From: Phycisphaerae bacterium
Lineage (GTDB): Bacteria; Planctomycetota; Phycisphaerae; Sedimentisphaerales; Anaerobacaceae
NCBI GenBank assembly: GCA_016782865.1
Contig: JADHXR010000066.1
Span: 1 to 39,515, forward strand
Length of the DNA: 39,515 nucleotides
Direction of reading: 5' to 3'
The notes beneath the pieces were generated by a model, which saw nothing but the letters and a program-made list of their open reading frames with translations, made no database searches and had not been told where the DNA came from. The position numbers and the translations under genes were made by a program. Below are positions 13,697 through 23,500 of the stretch, piece after piece; position 1 is the first letter of the stretch; each line of letters opens with the position of its first letter.

Positions 13697-14935
13697 ATGA
13701 AGACGCTCATCTTTGCAGTTGCAGGTTACAACCTTGCCGAAACTGGGCGGATGCTTGAAATCGCCCGGGCGTGCAGGGACCGATTCAACATTGTTTTCAT
13801 GAGCTACGGGGGGCAATACGAGCCTTTCATCGAAAAAGAAGGGTTCGAACTCCGGAAGAAGGAGCCCCGTCTGACCACCGAAAGATTGGACCGCTTGCGG
13901 GTCGTGCTCAGCGGGGAGACCTTGAATACGGTCGGCTATCTGACTGGGCAGGAGCTTGCCGTTCGTGTCCCCGCCGAAATAGAGTTCTTCAAGGAGATCA
14001 AACCTGCCGCAGTGCTCACGGGATGGTGCCTCAGCGTCACCTTATCGGCGAGAGCCGCGGGTGTCCCTTTCGTGAATGTCCTGCATTCGACAAGCATTAC
14101 AGAATACTATCAAGCCGGTCTTCAAACCTGGCCCGACCGGGTTGATTTTGCCTTCCTGCGACGACTTTTCACAAAAGAGAAACTTCAAAGGCGTTTCAAC
14201 AAGAGAATCCTCAATATAAAGTGGGTTCTGAGACCCTACAACAAGATCGCAAGGCAATACGGCCTCAACGAATTCGGCAACTTTATCCAATTGATCGAAG
14301 GTGACCACACCCTTCTGGCCGACATCCCCGAATGGGTGAACCTGCCCGAAATCCGCTCCAACATCCATTTCATCGGCCCGTTGCCGTTCACAAGCGAGCT
14401 GGATGTCCCCAAAGAAGTCGCGGAAATACCAAGGGATAAACCGATCGTCTACTTCGCAATGGGCAGCTCGGGCAAGCCCGAACTCATCAAGAAAATTATC
14501 GAAGGATTCAAGGACAAGCCTTATCGTGTGATTGCGCCTGTCAAAACGCACATAGATGCTTTGGATGTGAATATCCCGCCTAATGTTCTTGTTACCGGCC
14601 TGATACCTGCGCACAAGGTCAATCCTATGGCCGATATCTCTGTCATCCACGGGGGCCAGAACACCGTGATGCAGGCCTGCCTGTCGGGCACACCCATCGT
14701 AGGCGTTGGCATGCACCCTGAGCAACAGGCCAACCTGGATGCGTGCGTGCGCAAAGGCTTTGCCATTCGCCTGAATAAACATAAAGTCACGGCCTCCGAA
14801 ATCCTGGAAGCCGTTGAGAAACTTCTTAATGACAGACAAGCAAAGGATGAAGTAGTCAAGTTCCAGAGGCAATTGAAAGAATGGGACGGGCCGAAAAACG
14901 CCGCCCGGTTCCTTCATGAAACTTTTGGCCAATAG
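13697..14935 (+). CDS. GT-B fold glycosyltransferase (UGT/MurG-like)
   Basis: The 412-residue protein starts at ATG 13697, with GGAG 8 nt upstream (an in-frame TTG at 13682 is less likely). The N-terminal Rossmann domain begins MKTLIFAVAGYNLAETGRML. The C-terminal donor-binding domain carries the GT1-type signature ISVIHGGQNTVMQACLSGTP, with His at 318, followed by HPEQQANLDACVRKG. This fits transfer of a sugar from a nucleotide sugar to a lipid or small acceptor at the cytoplasmic membrane face. No transmembrane segment is obvious. The following gene encodes a polytopic YdjM-like protein 74 bp downstream on the same strand, so the two may be co-transcribed. The acceptor cannot be predicted. 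Confidence 0.87.
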   Translation: MKTLIFAVAGYNLAETGRMLEIARACRDRFNIVFMSYGGQYEPFIEKEGFELRKKEPRLTTERLDRLRVVLSGETLNTVGYLTGQELAVRVPAEIEFFKEIKPAAVLTGWCLSVTLSARAAGVPFVNVLHSTSITEYYQAGLQTWPDRVDFAFLRRLFTKEKLQRRFNKRILNIKWVLRPYNKIARQYGLNEFGNFIQLIEGDHTLLADIPEWVNLPEIRSNIHFIGPLPFTSELDVPKEVAEIPRDKPIVYFAMGSSGKPELIKKIIEGFKDKPYRVIAPVKTHIDALDVNIPPNVLVTGLIPAHKVNPMADISVIHGGQNTVMQACLSGTPIVGVGMHPEQQANLDACVRKGFAIRLNKHKVTASEILEAVEKLLNDRQAKDEVVKFQRQLKEWDGPKNAARFLHETFGQ

Positions 14936-15009
14936 GAAACTGAAAGAATCCGAAGTCAAAGCTGTCGCTGCTGTAATGAATGGACACAAGAATCACCGGA
15001 GATACTGAC

Positions 15010-15687
15010 ATGTTCGTTGGACACTATGGTGCAGCATATCTATTGAAGAAGAGATTCAGTCAGGTTCCTTTGTGGTCATTGTTCGTCTCGGTTCAACTCG
15101 TCGATATTCTTACATTTGTCCTTGTGCCTCTGGGTATCGAAAGAATTGTCTATAAGCCGGTTCCCAATCCATTTCTGAGAACAAGTCTCGAATATGTTCC
15201 TTACTCGCACTCGCTGTCGAGCAATGTGATCATTGCATTGGCGGTCTTTCTGATTTCCTACAAACTGGCAGGCAAGGCGTGGGCCCTGGCGCTTTTAATC
15301 GGTTCGGTGTCGCACTGGTTCCTGGATTGCCTGGTCCACGTTGGTGACATACCCCTTTTCTTTGACAGTTGCAAAGTGGGTTTCGGCCTGTGGCGATTTT
15401 CGCGGACGGGGTTCCTCCTTGAGACAGCATTTCTGATCCTGGCGAGTCTTTACTTTCTCAGAGGTTCGGACAAGATCAGACGGCACGTCATCCTCATCGT
15501 TGTGCTGGTGGCGGGATACATGGCAATGTTCCTTGCCCCCCAGGCGGAGGGAACACCTACTCAGGCGAGTGTCATGAGCCTTACTCTTTACGCGGTGTTT
15601 GCAGGTCTGGCTTATTGGGCCGAGAGATCTAAGCCAAAACAACAAACAAGCGCCTTGCAGCCTGAGGTGCAGGATAATCACTCATAA
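15010..15687 (+). CDS. YdjM-like (DUF457) integral membrane protein, putative metal-dependent hydrolase
   Basis: The 225-residue protein starts at ATG 15010 with GGAG 8 nt upstream; ATGs at 14976 and 14980 lack a ribosome site. It opens MFVGHYGAAYLLKKRF and contains VQLVDILTFVLV, YVPYSHSLSSN and SVSHWFLDCLVHVGDIP. This spacing of His and Asp residues between membrane helices is seen in the YdjM/DUF457 group of membrane-bound putative metal-dependent hydrolases. At least five hydrophobic segments are present. The substrate is unknown. The stop codon overlaps the 3' end of the opposite enolase-superfamily gene by 10 bp, so the two convergent messages are complementary at their ends. Confidence 0.8.
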   Translation: MFVGHYGAAYLLKKRFSQVPLWSLFVSVQLVDILTFVLVPLGIERIVYKPVPNPFLRTSLEYVPYSHSLSSNVIIALAVFLISYKLAGKAWALALLIGSVSHWFLDCLVHVGDIPLFFDSCKVGFGLWRFSRTGFLLETAFLILASLYFLRGSDKIRRHVILIVVLVAGYMAMFLAPQAEGTPTQASVMSLTLYAVFAGLAYWAERSKPKQQTSALQPEVQDNHS

Positions 15688-16949
15688 ACCGCTGGCTTGG
15701 CACCCTTTAGCAAGCCTTTAATATCCCTGATACCTACACCCGGACCTTCCGGAACTGTGATGGCGCCGTCGCTGATCTTCAGGGGCGGATCGAACCAGGT
15801 GGCGTATCTCTCGATGTTTCTTTTGTATTCCTGATACAGGCCAATGTCAGGTGTGCAGGAGGCAAAATGCAGCATGTATATGAATCCGAAGCCTCCCGAA
15901 ATGTGGACTGTAGTCGGCATCCCTGCAACTGCGGCCATGCGCGCGACGCGCGTCGAACGAATGAGCCCGCCGTAATAATGTAGATCAGGCTGGACTATAT
16001 CCACGCCGCGATTGTAGATCATCCAGCGGAAGCGACGCGGGCTGAATTCCTGCTCGCCGCCGGCAACGGGTATCGTCAGGGTATCGGTCACGATCTTTGT
16101 GTCCTCCAGGTGATCGAACGGGCACGGCTCCTCGAAATAAACCGCTCCGACGTCTTCGAGCATCCTGCCAACTTCGATCGCTTTCGGTGGGTCATAGGAG
16201 CTGTTGGCGTCACCGTGGAGAGCAATCTTGTCACCGAGCTTCTTGCGGGCCAGGTAAATCAGTCCCTCGGTCCGCCCGGGCATGGCGTCGGCGTTCTTAC
16301 TCATGCGTCCGCCCAGCCTGAACTTGACGGCCTTGGCGCCCGTTTCGGCAATCAACCCCGCGAGATATTCCACCTCTTGTTGCGGGGTCGAATCCCGCTG
16401 TCCGCTCGCAACGTAGAAATCAACGTCCCGCCTGACGACGCCGCCGAACATCTGCCCGATGGATTTGCCCGTCACCCTGCCGATCATGTCCAGGATAGCG
16501 AATTCAACCCAGGCAAGCGAGCACCACAGGGCCAGGCCCTGGAGCTTGTAATTGCTTTGGTGCCTGTACACGCCCCACAGATGCTCCTCCAGATCGCGGG
16601 CATCCTTGCCGATAAAATAGGGAATTACCAGCTTGTTCAGTATCGGATGCACATACTGTTCCCTGCCGTTGGTCAGGGCGACGCCTTCGGCACCGTCTTT
16701 AGACCTCACGCGCACAAACGAATCCCTTCCTTTTCGCAACAACTCGATGGACTCTATCACAATCGGCGAGTCGGCGCCGTCAAGCTTCAGAACAGGTGCA
16801 GAAGCGGCTTTTTCCAACTTTTCCAGAGTGACCCAGGACTTGCGCAGCGTGGCGTTGGGTTTGCCCGAAGTTGATTGACAACCTTGAAGGAGTGGCAGCA
16901 TGCCTGTGCCGGCAGCTAACTCGAAAAAGTTGCGACGGTTCAAATGCAT
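15678..16949 (-). CDS. Tat-exported enolase-superfamily protein (mandelate racemase/muconate lactonizing type)
   Basis: The 423-residue protein starts at ATG 16949 behind GGAGGT, 5 nt away. It begins MHLNRRNFFELAAGTGMLPL with a twin-arginine motif, and Cys24 in LLQGC could be a lipid site. The remaining protein is an enolase-superfamily enzyme: the capping domain up to about 165, then the barrel with K209 in AVKFRLGG, metal ligands D247 (HGDANSS), E273/E274 (YFEEPC) and E299 (GGEQEF), and H349 near the end (TTVHIS). These enzymes abstract a proton next to a carboxylate, typically dehydrating or isomerising sugar acids. Most known members are cytoplasmic, so export is unusual. The sulfatase and CehA-like genes lie behind it on the same strand. 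Confidence 0.88.
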   Translation of the reverse strand: MHLNRRNFFELAAGTGMLPLLQGCQSTSGKPNATLRKSWVTLEKLEKAASAPVLKLDGADSPIVIESIELLRKGRDSFVRVRSKDGAEGVALTNGREQYVHPILNKLVIPYFIGKDARDLEEHLWGVYRHQSNYKLQGLALWCSLAWVEFAILDMIGRVTGKSIGQMFGGVVRRDVDFYVASGQRDSTPQQEVEYLAGLIAETGAKAVKFRLGGRMSKNADAMPGRTEGLIYLARKKLGDKIALHGDANSSYDPPKAIEVGRMLEDVGAVYFEEPCPFDHLEDTKIVTDTLTIPVAGGEQEFSPRRFRWMIYNRGVDIVQPDLHYYGGLIRSTRVARMAAVAGMPTTVHISGGFGFIYMLHFASCTPDIGLYQEYKRNIERYATWFDPPLKISDGAITVPEGPGVGIRDIKGLLKGAKPAVYE

Positions 16950-16970
16950 AATAGACCTCCAGTAAAATGA

Positions 16971-17030
16971 GCGTATAGCGTACAGCGGATAGCGGATAAG
17001 AGCCTAAACGCTGTACGCTAACCGCTAGTC
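16971..17030. repeat. Inverted-repeat intergenic element (TAGCGTACAGCG type)
   Basis: TAGCGTACAGCG near 16976-16987 pairs with CGCTGTACGCTA near 17009-17020. The arms carry units such as GCGGATAGCGGATAAG that resemble the patch at 2060-2085. A small perfect hairpin TCTGCTATCAGCAGA follows at 17031-17045. The element lies between the sulfatase 3' end and the promoter side of the enolase-superfamily gene. Confidence 0.5.
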
Positions 17031-17110
17031 TCTGCTATCAGCAGATGGCCGATAACAGCTTCAGTATATATCTCTCGCCCGACGTATCAACGATAAAAGA
17101 AGAAAAGACT

Positions 17111-18547
17111 CTACCCGGCGGCGTTCTTCATTTCAGGTCCCATCTTTCGGTCTTCGAGCCTGGGATCATCGTATCTCTTGCAGTAAGCTATCAACTCGGT
17201 TGTCAGATTCTTTACCACGCCGCCGTATTGTGGATCCCTGAAGAAATTCGTCAGTTCATCCGGGTCCTTCTTCAGATCGAAGAGCCAGGGGACATCCTTT
17301 TGCGAGTAAACGATCTTGTGATTTTGCGTCGTGGCGCACAGCCAGTCATTTGTGCCGCGCATGAAGCCGATGTCCTTCCAGTCCGAAGGTGTCCCTCCGA
17401 CGAAGAACGCCGACGCATCGCGCCCCTGCTCCAGTCCTGTCGTCTTGACACCCATCAGGCTCAGAACGGTCGGCAGAAAGTCCACGCATGTGAGCACGTG
17501 GTTGACCACGGTGCCGCCCTTGATCTTCTTGGGATAATACATGACAAATGGAATCTTCGCGGATCCTTCGTAGGGGACACCCTTGTTGAGCTTCTTGTGC
17601 TCGCCGCAGAGGTCGCCGTGATCCGATGTGAACACGACGATGGTGCGATCCAGAATGCCGTTCTTTCTCAGAGCGGTGAGAATTCTGCCCACATTGTCGT
17701 CGATACATTTGACCATCCCGTAGTAAGCAGGCATGAGCCTCTTGAGGCTTTTCTCGGTCAGCTTCTTCTCCGGCGGCGCCCATCCGGGGGTTTGCTCTTT
17801 GCTCTTATAGAAAGTCGACGGAACAGACACCTGATTTGGTTTGAACATCGTATCGTACGGAGCACGGACGGTGTTAGGACCATGCGGATCGGGGATGCTG
17901 ACCATGTAACAGAAAGGCCCGTTCCGGTGCGCGTTGACAAAGTCGATCGTCTTGGTCGCGAGCCAGTCGGTTGTGAACGATTTTTCATCTGCGCCTTCGA
18001 CGGCATAAGTCGGCTTGTCCTTATCGTTGCGCGCTGCCACTCGGGGGCCCGCCGGCGTGTCTTCCATCTTCTTCCAGTGGCCCCGGTTGAACATGTAGCG
18101 GTTATTCTCGAAGCCGAACTTGCGCCGCGGCGCCCATTGCGGCTTGCCCGTACCTTCTATGTGCCATTTGCCTGCGTATCCGGTCGCGTAACCGGCGCGG
18201 CGCAGAATCTCGGCAAATGTCACTATCTCATCGCTCATAGGGATGTTATTCGTTACGACCGGCGTATTCTGCGGATAGCATCCCGAAACAAAGGCTGCGC
18301 GCGAAGGAGAACAAACAGGCGTAGTTGCGTAGAATTTCGTGCACATCGCGCCGCCAGCGGCCAGAAAATCAATGTTCGGCGTTTTGACGATCCTGCCGCC
18401 ATAGCAGCCGAGCGTGCGGAAGTTGTGCTCGTCAGTGTGAATGATCAATAGATTGGGACGCTCGGTACGGCGTGCAAATGTTGTGCCTCCCATTGTGAGG
18501 GTTGCAATCATGCCCCCGGTCATTCTTAAGAAACTTCGTCTGTTCAT
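17111..18547 (-). CDS. Tat-exported formylglycine-dependent sulfatase
   Basis: The 478-residue protein starts at ATG 18547 (AAGG about 9 nt upstream). The N-terminus MNRRSFLRMTGGMIATLTMG is a Tat signal. The sulfatase fold follows: RPNLLIIHTDEHNFRTLGCY with metal-binding D39, and the activation motif CSPSR (C79 to R83 in TTPVCSPSRAAFVSG), where Cys is converted to formylglycine. Later come the metal-site FTSDHGD and GVPYEGSAKIPFVMYYPKKI. The length and the C-terminal PWLFDLKKDPDELTNFF are typical of family S1 sulfatases acting on sulfated polysaccharides. The substrate cannot be told from sequence. The gene follows the CehA-like gene by 83 bp on the same strand, with a perfect hairpin between them. 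Confidence 0.94.
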   Translation of the reverse strand: MNRRSFLRMTGGMIATLTMGGTTFARRTERPNLLIIHTDEHNFRTLGCYGGRIVKTPNIDFLAAGGAMCTKFYATTPVCSPSRAAFVSGCYPQNTPVVTNNIPMSDEIVTFAEILRRAGYATGYAGKWHIEGTGKPQWAPRRKFGFENNRYMFNRGHWKKMEDTPAGPRVAARNDKDKPTYAVEGADEKSFTTDWLATKTIDFVNAHRNGPFCYMVSIPDPHGPNTVRAPYDTMFKPNQVSVPSTFYKSKEQTPGWAPPEKKLTEKSLKRLMPAYYGMVKCIDDNVGRILTALRKNGILDRTIVVFTSDHGDLCGEHKKLNKGVPYEGSAKIPFVMYYPKKIKGGTVVNHVLTCVDFLPTVLSLMGVKTTGLEQGRDASAFFVGGTPSDWKDIGFMRGTNDWLCATTQNHKIVYSQKDVPWLFDLKKDPDELTNFFRDPQYGGVVKNLTTELIAYCKRYDDPRLEDRKMGPEMKNAAG

Positions 18548-18600
18548 TTGTGTTACCTTTTAAGTTTGGCTCCTCCGAGCCACGTGGTTTTGAGTCGCAG

Positions 18601-18620
18601 GGTGGGGCTTGTGCCCCACC
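18601..18620. repeat. Perfect 8-bp hairpin between the CehA-like and sulfatase genes
   Basis: GGTGGGGC and GCCCCACC flank a TTGT loop. It lies 10 nt past the stop of the CehA-like gene and upstream of the sulfatase start. Lacking a T run, it may stabilise or separate messages, or be a dispersed palindrome. Confidence 0.5.
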
Positions 18621-18630
18621 ATCGCTGATC

Positions 18631-20280
18631 CTACGAATCTCCCCAGACGTTCGCGGCTTTTTGGGCGATGTTCTCGTACACACTTCGTGCTTCTTTGAAA
18701 ATGGCCTGTGTTTGAATCCGCTGTTCATCGGAGTTGTACCGGCCCGGTTTGTTGCTGACTTCGATCAAACGGTCTACCCAGCGGATCATGTATTCGGCAT
18801 CATTTTTCGATGCGATAGGTTTGTCGTCGACCAAGATGTATACAGGACTGGTGTGCGCCTGGCGCAGATGTCCGTCGGGGCTGGCGAACGTCGCCCGGGC
18901 GGCCACCCAGCCGCTGCGCAGGGGCTTGAGTCCCATGCTTGCCGATTCTCTGAGGACAGGCGAAGGTGTCTCGTCGTCCAGATTGACCCTCTTGATCACC
19001 TTGCCGTTGTAAACAAGCTCCAGCAAGTCAATCCGTTGGATGCTCCGCAAATCGGCCTTTATCCAGATAGGCTCGTTGCCGCTCATTGAGTACTGAATCT
19101 CCGCGCCGCTGTCGGCGCCGTCGGCGGTGAGGATGAGGATCGGACCGTTGGTTGCGAACGTGCGCCCGGCACGGATCGCACTGAGATAGCCGGCCTCGGA
19201 GAGTGGGCCGTCCAGACTGGCGTAGGTCCTGCCGTAGCCGAGCGGCACCGCCATTACACCCATCGCCGAACCACCCGTGGCGGCGAGCTTGAATCCACAG
19301 TTGAGAAAACGATAGTACGTCGAATTCGTCCGGTGGAACAACTCATCGCGATCAGTGTCATTCTGACCGTTCGCGACATCTGCCATCCCCCAACCGAGGC
19401 GTCCGTCCTGCAGGGTCTGCTCCCTGTGGTAGTGATTGTGACATACCTGGACCGAGTCGAACAATCCCAAAGCAACGCCAACGACATTCTCGCCCCAGAT
19501 TGGCTTGTCCGTATCGATGATACATTGCGGGCAAGTCTCTCTCGCTATCCGGCCCAGAGCGGCATCGCATGGATACCGGCTGCCTCGCGGCGGCATTTTG
19601 ACAGGCCTGGTCAGCCCCATCATGAGCAGGGCGCCGACAGACTCGAACGCGCCGCCGCCGATGCGCTCAATCTCCTGGTTGCGCAACGTGACCAGATGGG
19701 TTGCATCGGCATAAACGCTCGATCCGCCGGACCAGTCGGGCCATACCCCGCCCGGCGGCATGGGGCTCTGATGATTCCAGAGCGTCAGGATCGGCTCGAA
19801 ATTCACATCGTCGGCCAAGGCGAGTTGCCTGAGGACCTTGAGATCGTTGAGGCCGAAATGACAGTGAATATCGCCCGAGTACCAGCCCTCCTTTGACATG
19901 TGGACCCAGCGCTTCAGCGTGATTTCGACCTCAGCGGTCAGGCCCTTTTCCACGACGATCTCTTTGTCGACGGGCCAGTACTCCTTGCCCCGCTCGACGC
20001 GGATCACAGCTTTGCCGACCGGAACTTTCATGACGAATTGACCGTCGCACGAAAAGCTGCGGTCCCTCGCGTAGGATGTGCAAGACTCGGTGCTCGGGCT
20101 AAAGAGACGCTCATTCCCAACAGTCATCCAGACTCTGCATGGCAAGGGCGCCTGTGCGCCCGCTTCGCGGATGGTTACCGAGACCTCACCAGTATCGGCT
20201 CCGAGGGCGGGAAGACAAACCAACATCATCCCCAGAAGAACCGACGACACTATTATTTGTTGAAATCTGTTCTCTTTCAT
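18631..20280 (-). CDS. Exported CehA/McbA-type metallohydrolase
   Basis: The 549-residue protein starts at ATG 20280 and has a Sec signal peptide at 1-27 (ending ALGA). Residues 30-125 form a beta-sandwich domain. The PHP-like hydrolase region begins at EGWYSGDIHCHFGLNDL, where D137, H139 and H141 supply the first metal site; VCHNHYH and KLAATGGSAMG come later. This arrangement matches the CehA/McbA family of metal-dependent hydrolases, which cleave carbamates or related bonds in the few studied cases; most members are of unknown substrate. A C-terminal helical stretch (500-545) ends the protein. A leaderless-type promoter is suggested. Together with the sulfatase and enolase-superfamily genes it may act on a substituted carbohydrate. 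Confidence 0.85.
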   Translation of the reverse strand: MKENRFQQIIVSSVLLGMMLVCLPALGADTGEVSVTIREAGAQAPLPCRVWMTVGNERLFSPSTESCTSYARDRSFSCDGQFVMKVPVGKAVIRVERGKEYWPVDKEIVVEKGLTAEVEITLKRWVHMSKEGWYSGDIHCHFGLNDLKVLRQLALADDVNFEPILTLWNHQSPMPPGGVWPDWSGGSSVYADATHLVTLRNQEIERIGGGAFESVGALLMMGLTRPVKMPPRGSRYPCDAALGRIARETCPQCIIDTDKPIWGENVVGVALGLFDSVQVCHNHYHREQTLQDGRLGWGMADVANGQNDTDRDELFHRTNSTYYRFLNCGFKLAATGGSAMGVMAVPLGYGRTYASLDGPLSEAGYLSAIRAGRTFATNGPILILTADGADSGAEIQYSMSGNEPIWIKADLRSIQRIDLLELVYNGKVIKRVNLDDETPSPVLRESASMGLKPLRSGWVAARATFASPDGHLRQAHTSPVYILVDDKPIASKNDAEYMIRWVDRLIEVSNKPGRYNSDEQRIQTQAIFKEARSVYENIAQKAANVWGDS

Positions 20281-20286
20281 GCCCGC

Positions 20287-20315
20287 ATTCTATCTGATAG
20301 TGGCGATGAAAGCAA
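20287..20315 (-). promoter_or_regulatory. Promoter of the CehA-like gene, leaderless candidate
   Basis: On the minus strand TTGCTT (20315-20310) and TAGAAT (20292-20287) are 17 nt apart, and TAGAAT ends 6 nt before the ATG at 20280. No ribosome site is present. The message would begin at or next to its start codon, as with the adenosyltransferase gene. Confidence 0.45.
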
Positions 20316-20579
20316 AGTGCTTTATTCGTCGGTCGTGACCTGGCCCCAGAACCGCCGATGCAGCGGTTGAACGCTCTGTTCCGGCCCTCACCTCCAGGGC
20401 GGTTCTCAGCAGTCTCCTTAGGCCATTGATACTCGATTTCATAATTGAACGACGCCGCTGCTCGAGAGGATAGTGGTACTGACGCCCAGGCCATGCGCAG
20501 CATGGGGCATGGCCGAAGAAGCCCCAGCGATGGCGGACAGGTTCGCGGCGATCTGGGGAAACTGAGTGACCAGCGGAGA
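20316..20579. other. Intergenic region with inverted repeats
   Basis: No supported gene is present. AGAACCGCC (20348-20356) pairs with GGCGGTTCT (20398-20406), and GGCCATGC pairs with GCATGGCC around 20489-20514. The stretch lies between the CehA-like promoter and the 3' end of the kinase gene. Confidence 0.4.
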
Positions 20580-23500
20580 CTAGTTGCTGTCCCCTATCGA
20601 CAACTCGATGTGGTCGATCCTTTCGATGGGTATGTTCGTCTCCCTGTAGCCGACGGTGAAGCCCTGCGGGTTTGAGGTGAAGGAATGGCGGCCCCCGACG
20701 GGGATTTTGGCGCCGTCGGCGTCGAAGCAGTTGAACGAGCAGTTCTTTACGGCAAGCCCTTTTATCTCGTAGATCACAGTGGTCATCGAATCGGTGTTTT
20801 CGAAAGGCTCTTCAGTCATTTTGACCCAGCCTTGCATACCGCGGCTTGCTACTCCGTAAGCTCTCTTGCCCTTGAGCACTTGGACGCGCAACTTGGCGGG
20901 ATACAATCCATTTGAGGTGATGTCGGCTTCCTTGCCGTTGACGGGGATAAGGATTGTCGGCGCGGTGGCCGAGGGATGAACGGATCTTTTCGGGAGCTTG
21001 AGGCCGTCGAAGTAGAATCGGTCGCGGCCGAGGAACGGTCTGATCTCGAAATGGCTGATCTGTTCAGCGGACAGGTCAAATTCGATAACGCGAGTGACTC
21101 CGCGGCGCGGCGTGAGGAAGTTCGGGTAGTCGGGGATATGGCGCGTGCCGTCCTTTGCGACGGCGGCAATCTGGTAATTGTCGCTTTTGCCGGGCGGGCT
21201 TTTCTTGACGTTGATGAAGTCAAAGGCTGCCATACAGACTGCTGCATCGGTTTCGTTCTTCTTGACCCATTGAACCCGCCCGACCGGAAACTGTCCGGAA
21301 TCGGAGTCTCCACTTTTTGAGGCGTAGCTCCAGCTTCCATCGCGCAGCTCTCGGAACAGCAGCGAAATCTCGCCCAGGCTGGCCGAGGAGCCTTTTATTG
21401 GGTCGAGTCTCCACATGGGAGAATCCTCAGGATTGTGCAGAACCCGCATCCAGACATCGACCGTGTCGGGCAGCAGCCTGCCTGTGCTACGCAACTGTAT
21501 CACTGAAGCGCTGAAGCTCTTGTCAACTGCTAAGTTTTCGTCTGCCAGCGTCTGCTTGACGGGGCTGTGCTCGAAGCTGTAACCAAGTGCCAGGTTTTCT
21601 CCCACCTGCAGCAACTGTCTGGTGCGGTGGTCGAAGACGCGCACCTCGAGGACGTCGTACCGGCTCGCGTCGGGTGTGATGTAGATGTTGGCTATGTCCA
21701 TCCAAGCGGCCTGATGATCGGAATAGTCAGGTGTTTTGAAATCATATGGTCTTAGTGTTTTGCCCAGGCCGTCCTCGAAGAGCGCCATCCCTTCGCGGTC
21801 CCAGCGGGCTATTGCGCTGACCTCGAATTGCGTGGGGCCCACCTTGATCTTGCCGGTGGTTGTGCCCTGCGCCTTCTCATATCCGGGCGCGTTCGGCTCG
21901 GAAGTCAGTGGTTGTGTGACTTCATTTGGGCCTGTGACGGGCAGGTATCTGGTTTCCCCGTACGCACCTACGTTGTCTGAACGAGTTCTAGATACAGGTG
22001 CAGCCAACATTCTAATCAGCAAGGGCGGTGTCAACACGAGGAGGGCCAGGATGATGAGGACCAGTACAATTGACCATAGAGGAAAGCCCTTTCTCTTCGG
22101 GGCTTCTTGCCTTGCGGCGAGCGCGAAGGCCTTCTGCACGTCTGAGCGGGTCAAAACAATGAGGGCCCAGATTCCCATTGGCAGGCCGAGAAGGAAGCCC
22201 GCGTGGATCGGCAGGAGGGCAAGAATGGCGGCTGCCACTGCCAGGCCGTGAGACTTGAGATAGGACATCCTCCGTCCGCCGGTAAGTATGATCAGGCCGG
22301 GCAGGCACGCAACGAAGAAGACAGCTACCGGCATGATGGCAAGACCGGAATTCAGGGGGTCCAGTAAGAAATATCCGAGCAACAGCAGTACGCCCACCAG
22401 GCCGAGCATATCAATCAAGCCGGTGACAACCAGACCGACTGCCGGTATACGCAGGCGCTGATACGCAACGGCAATGGCATCGGCGCCTTCCTCCTTTTCA
22501 CTGGCACGCTGGTTCTGATCTTCGTGACTTTTCGCGAATCTAAGACCAGCGGCTGTCTTGCGATAGGCCCGCAGTCTCAGCCAGAGCCGCAGAAGCCAGT
22601 ACAATCCGCCGACGATCAGCGCCCCGCTGACAAGGCGTAAGAACAGCACATCGTGGGGGCCCGGCGTGCCACCTGTAAGACTGTAAAGACGCTCGAGGAT
22701 CAGCATCGGTTCCATAAGAGAAATGAGCAGCGGATTCGCCAGAAACAAGAAGAGGAAGAATCCTGCAAGAAATCTGAACTGACGTCCCTTATCTATGGAT
22801 CGGGACCGCCAGGCTGCAACACTGAAGGAGATATAGATACAGCCCATCGCAAGAACCACGATTGACCAGCCGACAGTCGAACTGAGCTCGACGTATCGCC
22901 TGAACAGTATGTACAGCACGTAGTAAACGCCAACGGTGACCACCGCAGCCAGCAATCGTCCAAGCTTTAACGGAACGGGCGTGAACTCCACACCATGCTT
23001 GCGTGCGATGGCATCGACTGCGAGCACTGCCTCGGTGCGACCGGCGCCGGTTTTTTCTTGATACGCCTTGACCGCTTCGATCCTTGTAGCCGGGAGCTGC
23101 GATAGGATAAACTGCTCTACGCTGTCATGCTCAATCTCGGTCGGCTTGCCCGCGGGCTCTTGATGCTCTGCATCGACGGCGATTAGTTCGACATCGGTCT
23201 TGATTTCGCTGGCGTGTTGATAACGCCGCTCTGGTGCATGTTCGAGGCTTCTAAGAACAACGTTGTCGAGTCGGACGTCCACCTGGACCTTCTGAGACGG
23301 CGGAGGAAAGCGGCCGATCGGCAACTGGCCAGTGAGCATCTCGTAGAAGACCACGCCGAGCGAGTAGATGTCCGCACGGTGATCGACTTGGTGTGCGCCC
23401 TCGATCTGTTCGGGAGCCATGTAATGTGGGGTCCCCATCCTCTGCTGTGGCTGCGTGAGTGTGTAGGCCGTCGCGGGTCTGTCCAGCAGCTTGGCCAGCC

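Noticed and set aside
17045..18451. Long open frame on the plus strand opposite the sulfatase
   Set aside because: It is a shadow of the GC-rich sulfatase codons; the translation has no recognisable domain, while the minus frame is a complete sulfatase.
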